The position numbers were made by a program, and so were the translations under genes. A model generated the notes under the pieces. It was given only the letters and a program-made list of their open reading frames with translations. It was not told where the DNA came from and ran no database searches. From Anomaloglossus baeobatrachus (lineage: Eukaryota; Chordata; Amphibia; Anura; Aromobatidae), in contig NC_134358.1 in assembly GCF_048569485.1 (NCBI RefSeq), positions 245,248,964 through 245,312,963 on the forward strand: a stretch of DNA of 64,000 nucleotides. The letters run 5' to 3'. Below, piece after piece: positions 33,640-44,763 of this stretch (position 1 is the first letter of the stretch; the number at the start of each line of letters is the position of its first letter).

Positions 33640-34953
33640 CTATAAAATTGAAATATAAATGGTTAAACTACAAGAACATTGCAGTCCATAGGACGAATCA
33701 ATGAGAATATACATATCGAGAATGAGTATTTTCTCAGCGTGTGAGCTATTTTACAGGATATGTCAAAATGACAGGAACTGATGCTGAGGAAAAAAAGTGA
33801 TGAATGTTCCAAAGTCACATTTTCCACTCCACTTTCTGGCAAACCTAAAATACACAAAAGTGCTATTCCTACAGATAAAATCAGGGAAAAGTATGCAGTA
33901 GTGCTGCACACCATAAATATATTCCATTTATTGTCATCAAGTATACCAAACCTTGTGTGTATTCAGCTTGTATATTAGCTATATTAATATACAGTCATGG
34001 CCGAAAGTATTGGCCCCCTTGAAATTGTTTCAGAAAATGAAGTATTTCTCCCAGAAAATTATTGCAATTACACATTTTGTTATACACATCTTAATTTCCT
34101 TTGTGTATATTGGAACAATACAAAAAAAGATGAAAAAAGGCAGATTGGACATAATTTTACAGAAAATTCCAAAAATAAAACGAAAATTTTTTTGCCACCA
34201 TCAACTTAATATTTGGTTGCACACACTCTTTGGAATAAATAACTGCAATCAATCGCTTACTATAACCCTCAACAAGCTTCTTACAGCTCTCAATTGGGAT
34301 TTTGGACCACTCTTCTTTTGCAAACTGCTCCAGGTCTCTCATATTTGAAGGTGCCTTCTCCCAACAGCAATTTTAAGATCTCTCCACAGGTACTCAATTG
34401 GATTTAGTATAGACTCATTGCTGCCACTTCAGATCTCTCCAGAGCTTTGTTTCCATCCATTTATATCTGCATGCTTTTTGAAGTATGTTTGGAGTCATTG
34501 TCCTACTGGAAGACGCATTACCTAGGACGCACACCAAGCTTTCTGACACTGGGCACTATACTGCAACCCTAAAATCTTAGGTAATCTTTAGATTTCATGA
34601 TGCTTTGGCACTGGGTGCCTTGACTGTGTGCAGAGGCAGAAAAACAGCCCCAAAACATCTTAGTACCTACAATCAAATTTGGTGGTGGTTCAGTGTTCTT
34701 TTGTTCATAGGCCTCATACCATTTTCAGTAAGTAGTAGAATGATGTGCTTTACCAAAATCCTCTATTTTGGTCTCATCTGTCCACAAGATGCTTTTCCAG
34801 AAGGATTTTGGCTTACTCATGTATATTTGGGCAAACTGCAGTCTAACCTTTTTATGTCTCTGTGTCACCAGTGGGGTCACCTTGGGTCTGCTGCCATAGC
34901 GATTCATTTAATTCAAATGTCAACGGATAGTTTGTAATGACGCTGATGCACCC

Positions 34954-35398
34954 CGTGTACAAAAAACACGTCACTTCTGGCTATTAGTGGGTGCACAGGT
35001 AGGTTCCAAAGCCATAATAATAATAATAATAATAATAATCAGCAAAACCAGGCACTACAATTGAAAAAAAATCAGATAATATTTATTTTATATTTTCAAT
35101 CCAGTTGTGAAGACGTTTATGTCAATTTATTGACCTTCTTCAATTAACGTGCTGGAGATTTAGGATTGTTTGATTTAGAACAGCAAGATACAGAGCGATG
35201 TCCACCATTGTCTGAGCGTGTCACGGTGACACCGCTCTGTATCTTGCAGTTCTAAATCAAACAATCCTTAATCTCCAGCACGTGAATTGAAGAAGGTCAA
35301 TAAATTGACCGAAACGTCTTCACAACTGGATTGAAAATATAAAATAAATATTATCTGATTTTTTTTCAATTGGAGTGCCTGGTTTTACTGATTATTAT
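34954..35398 (+). mobile_element. Penelope-like tail with inverted ends, inserted in Tc1
   Basis: A 445-bp insertion flanked by a 12-bp duplication GCTGATGCACCC (34942-34953 and 35399-35410). Left of centre the sequence reads CAATCCAGTTGTGAAGACG, and right of centre its inverse. The arms (about 35035-35190 and 35240-35395) are nearly complementary, with a short unique centre that includes TGTCCACCATTGTCTGAGCG. It begins near an (AAT)n run at 35016-35040. This fits the inverted partial copies known for Penelope-like elements. Confidence 0.75.
35287..35315 (+). ncRNA. Degenerate hammerhead-like core
   Basis: TTGAAGA (35287-35293; the consensus would be CUGANGA, so the first base differs) is followed by a 6-bp stem II GGTCAA/TTGACC with loop TAAA. 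GAAAC lies at 35311-35315 and then GTC. Probably an inactive relative of the motif at 36620. Confidence 0.45.
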
Positions 35399-36207
35399 GC
35401 TGATGCACCCTGAGCTTGCAGGACAGCTTGAATTTCTTTGGAACTTTATTGTGGATGCTTATCCACTATCTGGACTATCCTGCATTTCAACCTTTCATCA
35501 AGTTTTTTTCTCATATCCACGTCCAGGGAGATTAGCTACAGTGCACAGGTTGTAAACGTCTTGATTATGTTGCGCACAGTGGGCAAAGGAACATTGCGAT
35601 CTCTGGAGATGGTCTTGTAGCCTTGAGATTGTTAATATTTTTCAATACTTTTGGTTCTCAAGCCCTCAGACAGTTTTCTTCTTCTCTTTCTGTTCTCCAT
35701 ACTTAGTGTGGTACACGCATACAAACAATGCAAAGAATGAGTCAACTTCTCCCCTTTTTATCTGGTTTCAAGTGTGATATTTATATTGCCTACACCGGTT
35801 ACTTGTGACACTTGAGTTTGAAAGAGCACCACATTCTTAAAACAAACTTACAATTTTGGAAAGGTGCCAACAATTTTGTCAGGCCCATTTTTGCGCGGTT
35901 TGTGTGAAATTATCGTATTTTTCGTTTTAAATGATGCACCTGTAGCACCCCTGAGGTATCAGGTGCCACAAAATATGTAACCAACAGTGGACAACCCAAA
36001 CCCTGGAATACCAGTGCCAGTGACAACACAAGACACAAACACACAACCCCTTTTCCTTGCCTGGAGACAGCTTAGAGACGGGCCTGATGGAAGCCGCCTA
36101 TTAATAGGAGCTCATCCAATCCGTAATCTAGAAACCCGGGAGGGGGAGGGGCTGGAGTTGAACAGAGAGCAGGCGTGAGTTGGAGTCAGTTAGAGTGAGG
36201 AGTTAAG

Positions 36208-36740
36208 TAAGTAAAGAATTTGAAAAAAGGAGCGCATGTGAAGAATCCACGGGATAATGTTAAGGATAGTGTTAGAATGTGGCCACCTGATGTGGTTGTG
36301 CAGCCCTGCACAACCACGGTGTAGAACGAGGGTTTCATGCGCTGCCAGGGAGTCGGCCCGTAGTGACCATCCAGAGGAACGGAATCCTTAGAAGCCGGTC
36401 ATATGACAGGTCACTGGGGATGGTGGACGTTTCTGGTGCTGATTGAGATCTGGCCTCCGGCCAAGCTGCTCATGCCGTGAGTCCCACAACGGGGAAGGAC
36501 TCCAGAGAATGCAAAAGAACACGATTTTGAAAGCGCTAAGGAGGCCATGGTGATATAATAGTTTTGTAGATTTATTAGATGTTTACAGCCACAACGCGTT
36601 TCAATATCACAATATCGACCTGATGAAGATATTGTGATATCGAAACGCGCTGTGGCTGTAAACATCTAATAAATCTACAAAACTCTTATATCACCGTGGC
36701 CTCCTTAGCGCTTTCAAGACCGTGTTCTTTTGCATTCTCC
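36208..36740 (+). mobile_element. Penelope-like tail with palindromic end, inserted in the solo LTR
   Basis: Flanked by a 16-bp duplication AGAGTGAGGAGTTAAG (36192-36207 and 36741-36756). From 36499 rightwards it is an almost perfect palindrome with arms of ~120 bp centred near 36620. CACAACGCGTTTCAATATCA on the left matches the inverted right arm. The right arm carries a full hammerhead core, while the left arm stops just short of the CTGATGA box. Confidence 0.8.
36620..36646 (+). ncRNA. Hammerhead ribozyme motif in Penelope tail
   Basis: CTGATGA (36620-36626) is an exact CUGAUGA box. It is followed by A, a 5-bp stem II GATAT/ATATC with loop TGTG, then GAAAC (36642-36646) and GCGCTGTGGC. 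Both invariant core boxes are intact. Penelope-like elements are known to carry such minimal hammerheads. These have a very short stem III and usually cleave best as dimers. Activity is not shown. Confidence 0.7.
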
Positions 36741-38814
36741 AGAGTGAGGAGTTAAGAGTTGTTGGAAAGAGACTCTGAAGGAGTCAGAAATGAGAGAAAG
36801 GAGAAAGTGAAGTGTTTTAGGACAGTAGTCCTAGGTGTTAAAACCTGAAAAAAGAACCTCAGCTAAAACAGGAGGAGAGTTGCTGTGGAGTAAGGAACCA
36901 GTACTCAAGGAACCGAGGGTTGCCAGACGACTGCGGGACCAATAGTCACAGAACTAAGCACAAAGCGGGGTGCAGAACCCTTGAACGCATCAAGCTACCT
37001 GTTAAATCTGCCAGGTGAGGGGATCATCAGGTCCCTCACCAACCTGAGTGTCCGGAGCAAAGCAGCAAAGGGGGGACCTGGGGACAGGGACAGGAGTCAA
37101 ACTCATTAAAATTGGCTAGGCTGCCTGCTATACGGGCCAAGACTGTGAAATGGTGGGGATCCCAAGACGCTTTAGGCCACGGGGATCCATCAAAAACTAA
37201 AGTGTGCACGGAAGACAGCTCACCAAGTCACCAACTGTAACTGGGAAGAAGGGGTGAGGGAACACCTGAAAACAAGCACCACCAGGGCACTGGTACCAGA
37301 ACAGTGAGTAAAAACCAGTTTAAACTGTAGGGCTTGAATCCTTTCTACTTTGATGCCCCATCAGCTTATGTAGTCCCCCTGAACCACTCAGGGCACTACT
37401 AGGTACTGCATCCTCACCAGGATGCAGGGCCTACCCCCAGGGACCTGGAACACCAGTGCCAGCAACACCTAAACACACCAAAATCCCAGTTCCCACTCCA
37501 CACCAGGGGTAATTGGCTAGTCAGACACAAGGGGATGGCCGCCTAGAGGGCGGAGCCAGACCAGGGGACTAGACAGTCTGGTGGGAGGGGACATCAGATA
37601 GTCAGAAGTCAGTAGTAGGGAGTGAAAGTGTAAAGATGTACCTAGAGCTGGGTCGTGTAACGGTGGCCCGGGGGCACAGGAGAGTGGTCGCCAGGGCAGG
37701 TACATCCGAGTACCAATGGGCCAGAGCACCGACGTGGCATAGGGCCCTAGGTCAGGCATCAGTTTACATGGTCTGGCAAATACCTGCACAGTGAGGGGAC
37801 CTTCACGGACCTCACTGACCAACAGATCTGGGGGCACTAGCAGTAAAGCAAGGATCAGGGTTTGGGACACAGACCAGCCCTACAGGGTCCACACTGCCCA
37901 CCGTATGGACAAGGAGACTGCCACAAAAAGGGACAGTCGGGCCCCAAACCGCTCCACGCTACGGGGACCTAACCACACTGAGGGTGTCGGGGACAAAGCA
38001 ACCGAGTCATCAATTGGCACTGGAACTACAGGGACCTGAACCAGCCGTCTGAGGGTCAAGAGTAAGTAGAGACTTAACTACAACCCACGGTGTGGCCTCC
38101 CTCATTAACGGCGAAAGTCTCCATCATACATCTCCCCGGGCTCAGCCCTACCTGCGGAGGGCCTACCACCAGGGGCGTAACGATCGCGGTCGCAGAGGTC
38201 GCCACTGCGACCGGGCCCGCAGGGTTATAGGGGCCCGGCAGCCGCTCTGCAGAGCCGGCTGCCGGGCCCCTATGTGTAGTGCCACTATGTAGTGGCCGAC
38301 TGCGCGACCGTTAGGGGGCCGGCCTGTGAGTCAGGGGGGCCCAGTGTCTGCAGGGGGGCAGAGGGGCCCCTGACCTGGAGAGGCCACCAGGCGTTCCTGA
38401 CCTGCTGCAGAGGAGATGTGCTCCTGCACGGCAGACGGAAACCATCCCTACCAGGACCTGCGATGATGTCACGCCCATGTGACTGTGTGGGAGGAGACAC
38501 AGGATGCCGGGGAGAAAGCAGGAGAAGATACTTCAAACACATGAGTGGTAATGAGAAAAGAGGGGACATGAGGGGAGGGGCTGCAGGGTGAGTGGGATAT
38601 GAGGGCTGCAGACTGTGACAGAAGCATGTGAAGGGTGCAGAGTGTTTGAGAGGGGTAAGTTGGGGTACGGGCAGGGTGAGATATGTGGGTCAGGGTGTGT
38701 GTGTGATATGGGGGTGCAGGCTGTATAGGGAGCAGGGTGTGTGACATATGGGGGCAGGGGCATAACTACCGCAGTCGCAGGGGTCAGAAGGAGCTGAGAG
38801 GTACTTGTTTTTTT

Positions 38815-40255
38815 ATTTTGCTGGCTGCATGACACATATAGGCCCGGGGAAGCTGCCTGCATGGTACATGGAGGCCCTGGTGGGATAGGCTGGCAGGCTG
38901 CATTACACATAGAAGCCCTGGGGGCTGGCTGCATGACACATGGAGGCCCTGGGGGGCTGGCTGCATGACACATGGAGGCCCTGGGGGGGCTGGCTGCATG
39001 ACACATGGAGGCCCTGGGGGGGCTGGCTGCATGACACCTGGGGGGGTGCTGGCTGCATGACACATGGAGGCCCTGGGGGGGCTGGCTGCATGACACATGG
39101 AGGCCCTGGGGGGGCTGGCTGCATGACACATGGAGGTCCTGGGGGCTGGCTGCATGACACATGGAGGCCCTGGGGGGGCTGGCTGCATGACACATGGAGG
39201 CCCTGGGGGGGCTGGCTGCATGACACATGGAGGCCCTGGGGGCTGGCTGCATGACACAGGGAGGCCCTGGGGGGGCTGGCTGCATGACACATGGAGGCCC
39301 TGGGGGGGGCTGGCTGCATGACACATGGAGGCCCTGGGGGGATGGCTGCATGACACATGGAAGCCCTGGGGAGGCTGGCTGCATGACACCTGGGGGGGGC
39401 TGACTGCATGACACATGGAGGCCCTGGGGGGGCTGGCTGCATGACACATGGAGGCCCTGGGGGGGCCGGCTGCATGACACATGGAGGTCCTGGGGAAGCT
39501 GGCTGCATGACACATGGAGGCCCTGGGGGGGCTGGCTGCATGACACATAGAGGCCCTGGGGGGGGCTGGCTGCATGACGCATAGAGGCCCTGGGGGGGCT
39601 GGCTGCATGACGCATAGAGGCCCTGGGGGGGCTGGCTGCATGACACATATAGGCCCAGGGGAAGCTGGCTGCATTACACATGGAGGCCCTGGTGGGGCTG
39701 GCTGCATGACACCTGGTGGGGCTGGCTGCATGACACATGGAGGCCCTGGGGGGGCTGGCTGCATGACACCTGGGGGGGCTGACTGCATGACACATGGAGG
39801 CCCTGGGGGGGCTGGCTGCATGACACATGGAGGCCCTGGGGGGGCTGGCTGCATGACACCTGGGGGGGGCTGACTGCATGACACATGGAGGTCCTGGGGA
39901 AGCTGGCTGCATGACACATGGAGGCCCTGGGGGGGCTGGCTGCATGACACATGGAGACCCTGGGGGGGCTGGCTGCATGACACATAGAGGCCCTGGGGGG
40001 GGGGCTGGCTGCATGACGCATAGAGGCCCTGGGGGGGCTGGCTGCATGACTCATAGAGGCCCTGGGGGGGCTGGCTGCATGACACATATAGGCCCGGGGG
40101 AAGCTGGCTGCATTAAACATGGAGGCCCTGGTGGGGCTGGCTGCATGACACCTGGTGGGGCTGGCTGCATGACACATGGAGGCCCTGGTGGGACTGGCTG
40201 CATAATACATGGAGGCCTGGGGGTGCTGGCTGCATGATACATGGAGGTCTATGGG
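38815..40255 (+). repeat. G-rich ~34-bp minisatellite
   Basis: About 40 units of GGCTGGCTGCATGACACATGG-type sequence each closed by a run of 5-9 G. Every unit puts a G-run on the plus strand, so the array is strongly strand-asymmetric. Continuation units (CTGCATTATAATACATGGAGG type) decay to ~40560. Long Cys/His/Pro-rich open frames on the minus strand, up to 504 codons, are repeat artefacts. Confidence 0.93.
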
Positions 40256-40655
40256 ACTGCATAATAAACATGAAGGACACCTTATACATAGACTATAGCA
40301 GCGCATTATACATAGAGGTCTATGGGGCTGCATTATAATACATATAGGACTATGGGGGCTACATTATAATATATGGAGGACTATGGAGGCTACCTTACAC
40401 ATGGTCTGTGGGGGTGCATTATAAAGCATGGGGGACTGTGGTGCAGTATAAAATATGGAGAACTATGGGAAATGCATTATAATACATGGAGGACTATGGG
40501 GGTGCATTCTAATATATAAAGGGTTATGTGGGACCCTTTATACTATATGGAAGGCTATGTGGGGGCCATTATAGTATTTGGAAAACTGTATATGAGGGAG
40601 GAAAAAGATACAAGTATGGGATGGGAATGTTTTGTGCTGAGGGAAAAGGGCTCTT

Positions 40656-40995
40656 TCCCATGCTCTGCTATACATCTCTCAGCACCCAGCTTTCCCATGC
40701 TCTGCTATACATCTCTCAGCACCCAGCTTTCCCATGCTCTGCTATACATCTCTCAGCACCCAGCTTTCCCATGCTCTGCTATACATCTCTCAGCACCCAG
40801 CTTTCCCATGCTCTGCTATACATCTCTCAGCACCCAGCTTTCCCATGCTCTGCTATACATCTCTCAGCACCCAGCTTTCAGCTTTCCCATGATCTGCTAT
40901 ACATCTCTCAGCACCCAGCTTTTCCATGCTCTGATATGGGAAAGCTGGGTGCTGAGGGAAAGATGTATGACAGAGCATGGGAAAGCAGGGTGCTG
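40656..40995 (+). repeat. 37-bp tandem repeat with inverted partial copies
   Basis: Seven to eight copies of TGCTCTGCTATACATCTCTC followed by AGCACCCAGCTTTCCCA. Inverted partial copies follow (GGGAAAGCTGGGTGCTGAGG at ~40938), so the right edge can fold back. Confidence 0.9.
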
Positions 40996-42561
40996 ATAGA
41001 GGGATTTTAGATCATGGGAATTCTGGGTGCTGTGGGTAAAAGCCAAGTGTCAGCATCATTATCCCGTACCCTAAGTGTTGTGAACATGGAGGGGGGCCCC
41101 GGTCCAAAGTTTGCACCAGGGCCCATCAAACCCTAGTTACGCCACTGCCTACCACCATAGCTGCCATTACCACCAGGCCTAGGGGTAACCACTCAGCAGC
41201 GGTGGTTTCCCCATATTAACCACAACCCGCAGGTGGCGTCACACCAATGACTTTAATCTCCGCTGTAAATACTCCCCATTAAAAAGCACCCAGGGGACGG
41301 GACCGGGCAACGGCCACCAAAGTGACATTACCCAGTTATACACCGCTCGGGACCGAGTACCCCATTCCCTGGGCGACAGACTTATACCGCACACTACAAC
41401 CACCATCATCCTCTTCTGGGGCCTAGCCCTGCTTGCGGAGGGCCTGAACACCTGAGCTGCATTATACTACCCGCCCCAGGAAGACCACGCAGCGGCTAAT
41501 CCCACAAAATCGCTGCAACCCGCAAGTGGTGTAGTCAAAAACTCTTTTATTTATTTTATTTTTACACTTTTTTCATCCTTTTTCGGATCGACCCCTGGGG
41601 TCACGGAATCGGGCATCAGCTGCGACCATGACTCCCCTGTTCACCGCACGCCCGGGACCGAGTATCCCACTGCCCTGGGGCGTCACACACCGGATTATAA
41701 GACGTACCCCAAATTTAGAGATAAAAAAAGTAAAAAAACAAATTGGGGTCCATCTTATACTCTGGTGTTGTCTTACTGGAGGAGGAGTGCCAGCGGTGAT
41801 GGAGTTGAGTCACAGAAGGCAGAGGGCGGTGCTGGTGGGGTCTGTGCTGGCAGCAGTGGGGTCTGTGCTGCCAGCGGTGGGTCTGTGCTAGCAGTGGAAG
41901 TAGTGGTGGCTGTGTGGAGCAGGCCGGTGCGGCAGGTGTCCCAGATGCTCTGTCAGCGGTCTGGGCTTTAAAGAAATGGTGCCCGGAGCGGCGCATGCGC
42001 AGATGAAGCTTTTAGCCGTGAGCTCCATCTGCACACGAGCTGACTCTGGGGTACATCATTAGAACCCAGAGCATTTGGGACACCCGTTGCACAGCCACCT
42101 GAGCTTCTGCTGCCAGCACAGCCACGCACACTGCACAGCCAGCCAGCCACCCGCTCAGAGAGGCAGCCAGCCGGCTGCCCACACAGAGAAGCAGCCAGAC
42201 CACCTGCACAGAGATGCACCTGGCCACCGCACAGAGAGCCGCCCGCACAGAGATGCAGCCGGCCGCTCAAACAGACAGTCCCCCGTGCCAATTCTCCACC
42301 TTCCGGTAAGCTATATTTGGATTTTAAGACACACCCCTCATTTTCCTCCCAAATTTTTGGGAGGAAAAGTGTGCCTTATCATCAGAAAAATGCATTATGT
42401 CTAAGGCCTTTTGTTTCTGTTTTTTTTGTGTGTTGTTCCAATACAAACAAAGGAAATAAACATGTGTATAGCAAAACATGTGTAATTCAAAAATTTTCTG
42501 GGAGACATATTCACTTTCTGGAAAGATTTCAATGGTGCCAACACTTTCAGCCATCATTGTA

Positions 42562-43419
42562 AGCGCTAGATAGTACAGGTATCAACACATTGTATAACCC
42601 ACGGATTCCAAAAGCTATACAGTTGGTAAAGTCTATTTTTGCACCATTCTTTATATGTATTATTCCTAAACAATAGTAAAGTCTCAGTATTTAGTGGTCA
42701 TACTAATAAGATAAGTCAAAGTTATGTGTACAGTAGTGCAAAATATATGCTAAGCCCCCTGTAGAAAACAGATGCAACAGCACAGTCTGCAATAGATCTT
42801 CAAGCTATATTACTGGAATCTTTTGTGACTGGCATACTCTAAAAAACTAGGAGAAATTCAAAGCTTTTTGGTCAAAAGAATATGCTGAGGCCAATGTTGT
42901 GAATACAATTTCTATATTTGCAAGATCACTAATAGAAATGGAATTAAAGATCCATTCACAACAATTTTGGATTTCACACTGAACACACATTGTAGAATAA
43001 CCTGCAACAGACACATCGAATATAAAGCTCCTCATCCACTGGCTACTATGGATGCCATCAGTATAGATATTTCTTAAGGTGGCAAACTGTAGAAAGAAAC
43101 TGTGGAAAGAACAGCAGGATACTTTCCTCCACAGTAAATAAAGTTTTACAAATTACAATAAAGGTATGACATCCATATCTCCATTTTTGACATTCGCAGG
43201 AAATCAATACAGCCATTATTTCTATTTAATGAAGGCAATGGATTTGTTAAAAACAGATGCGGACCATTACAGAAGTGTTTTTTCAAGTAAATGCATCAAC
43301 ATGACTATATCATATTCTTTCCTTTTCAGAGAAGGATTTAGTGTATGATTTTATAATTTTGGAAAACATTCTATGACATATTTCATATATTAAAACATCT
43401 TTTCTGTTGGTCTGTTTAC
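42562..43419. other. Collagen intron, nothing recognised
   Basis: AT-rich intron between the Tc1 right end and the exon at 43420. No ORF or repeat that I can support. Confidence 0.6.
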
Positions 43420-43497
43420 CTGTAGGTCCTTGAACTCCATCTGGGCCTGGTAGTCCTGTGCCTTCTTCTCCTCTCTGCCCTTTTTCACCTTTTGCAC
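43420..43497 (-). CDS. FACIT-like collagen exon (78 bp, COL1-like domain)
   Basis: Acceptor TTTCAG|GTGCAAAAGG and donor CCTACAG|GTAAAC on the minus strand, phase 1 on both sides. It encodes GAKGEKGQRGEEGTGLPGPD and GVQGPTG. The sequence GEEGTGLPG breaks the Gly-X-Y register by one residue. Comparable to the short COL1 imperfections in collagen IX-type FACITs (from memory GRGPNGLPG). An extracellular-matrix protein exon. Confidence 0.88.
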
Positions 43498-43599
43498 CTG
43501 AAATATATAAGAATAATAAATATGAATATACTGTATACAAAACCCAAATAACTGGAAATTAAAAAGGAATTAACCCTAGAACGCATACCCATAGAAATC

Positions 43600-44175
43600 T
43601 ACACATTCACGCACCTGGGGCCTTTTAGGCCTGTTTACAATTATCATGGAATAACTAAAAAAAAATACTTTTCAAAGTTTATTGCAAAGTAAGGATGCAT
43701 TCCCACTAGCGCTGGGGTCCGCCAGGACGGGATTTTGTAATGGATCTGACCTCCTGGTGACCCCAGCTAAGGCTGGCGGACGCAAACCTCGGGCCTCGCA
43801 GGCCTGCCAGGTTACCTGTTTTCTATTTTCTGTAAAATTACTTTAGTTAGATTTTTAAAACTCTAGGTATTCCTCAGGTATATAGTTGTTAGTAATTTCC
43901 AGTTGTTCATATATTTTTATGTTATAGGCATTTCAGGATAACAACCTTTTTTTAGGACTACCCCATATTCACGCACCTGGGGCCTTTTAGGCCTGTGTGC
44001 AAATAATACGGAATAACTCAAATAAAAATACTTTTCAAAATTTATTTTACAATTGCAAAGTAATGATGCATTCCCAGTAGCGCTGGGGTCCGCCAGGAGG
44101 GGATCCGTAATGGATCTGACCTCCTGGTGACCCCAGCTAAGGCTGGCGGAATCACACATCGCGCATGCGCAAACC
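43600..44175. repeat. Duplicated ~200-bp non-coding repeat
   Basis: Two similar blocks (about 43605-43790 and 43970-44155) share CACGCACCTGGGGCCTTTTA, AGCGCTGGGGTCCGCCAGGA and GGATCTGACCTCCTGGTGAC. They are separated by ~180 bp. Origin unknown. Confidence 0.8.
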
Positions 44176-44299
44176 GCATCCAGTTGTTGAAAACCGCCCC
44201 GGGCAGGCAATACTGGCCAGGATGATTAGCACTAGATATCATAATCAGTTTAGCAACCCTCACCAACGCCAAGTTTATATAATAAACCCGCAACACAGA

Positions 44300-44763
44300 T
44301 GCTGGTATAGCTTTTAGCAGTCCATAAAATACCAACTCTCTTAATGTACATATACAGGCACCTATTATGAATCTATTTGAAGGGTTGAATAATGCTAATA
44401 ATTACAATGGGCAAAAACAGGGGGTCAAATAAAAGGGGGCAGGGGGTTTATATACAATAGTATTTATTACAGGGGATTACAGAGTCCAACAGTCGGAGAA
44501 TCAAACACTGCAATAAAAGGGGGGAAAGGACACCCTCCTTGCCGTGTCCAATATCAATAAAAGGTTGAAACAAGATCGTACATACACTTCCAACCCTCCC
44601 CTCAGGCCCAATAATACAAAACCCAAAGGATCTGGGTTGGGCTCGTTTTCACAAAAGGGGCTCATCATCTTGGTTAATAGCCCAGCTCAATAGACATCTT
44701 AAACCATCCAACCCCAAACACCCACCCCAGCTAGAGAGAAAGAGAGAGAGAGAGATCCCTACA
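44300..44763 (-). other. 3' flank of the Penelope-like fragment
   Basis: Non-coding DNA following the GIY-YIG ORF on the minus strand. It contains a (GA)n run at 44734-44755. I did not find a hammerhead core in it. Confidence 0.45.

Larger units (their letters stand above)
34157..35700 (-). pseudogene. Tc1 transposase remnant
   Basis: Minus-strand pieces match a Tc1 transposase. LWTDETKIEDFG (34740-34785 region) corresponds to the second catalytic Asp block, usually LWTDETKVELFG. RDLEQFAKEEWSKIP…CKKLVEGYSKRLIAVI (34157-34342) matches the C-terminus. The frame is shattered by stops, frameshifts and the Penelope insertion at 34954-35398. Non-functional. Confidence 0.8.
38170..41147 (+). mobile_element. 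Non-autonomous hAT-type element filled with minisatellites
   Basis: Ends CAGGGGCGTAAC (38170) and GTTACGCCACTG (41147, inverted) pair as TIRs. The exact 8-bp duplication CCTACCAC occurs at 38162-38169 and 41148-41155. No transposase. The body is two tandem arrays and degenerate spacer DNA. A second internal CAGGGGCATAACTACCGC (about 38755) resembles the left terminus and may mark a nested or duplicated end. Confidence 0.85.
35941..41687. mobile_element. Solo LTR (or LTR pair remnant) with two nested insertions
   Basis: It starts TGTAGCACCCCTGAGG, ends CTGGGGCGTCACA, and is flanked by CACC at 35937-35940 and 41688-41691. It contains a Penelope tail (36208-36740) and a hAT element (38170-41147). 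The remaining ~2.2 kb is long for one LTR and has internally related blocks (compare 35960-36080 with 37430-37560). It may therefore be a merged pair. Same family as 52436-53293. Fossil, with no coding region left. Confidence 0.7.
35911..42395. mobile_element. Non-autonomous inverted-repeat element inside Tc1, split by a solo LTR
   Basis: Left part ~35911-35940 and right part 41688-42395. Left CGTATTTTTCGTTTTAAATG and the reverse complement of the right end (GCATTTTTCTGATGATAAGG) are alike. Interior repeats of the ATTATAAGACGTACCCC type occur near both ends. Non-coding. Exact boundaries are uncertain to ~10 bp. Confidence 0.6.
33992..42559 (-). mobile_element. Tc1/mariner transposon, decayed and heavily interrupted
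   Basis: The left terminus is TA|CAGTCATGGCCGAAAGTATTGG (33990 on) and the right terminus is GCCAACACTTTCAGCCATCATTG|TA (42559 end). They are inverted copies flanked by TA, the Tc1 target. The element is split. Its left part is 33992-35910, with a Penelope tail at 34954-35398, and its right end is 42396-42559. The interruption is an inverted-repeat element that itself swallowed a solo LTR. It lies in the last intron of the collagen gene. Confidence 0.85.

Noticed and set aside
38533-40085. Open frames of 433-504 codons rich in Cys, His, Pro and Met on the minus strand
   Set aside because: They follow the 34-bp G-rich minisatellite in several frames at once. Repeat artefact, not a gene.
40528-41010. 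Open frames of 156-160 codons over the 37-bp repeat
   Set aside because: Two overlapping frames of a tandem repeat (period 37). Not coding.
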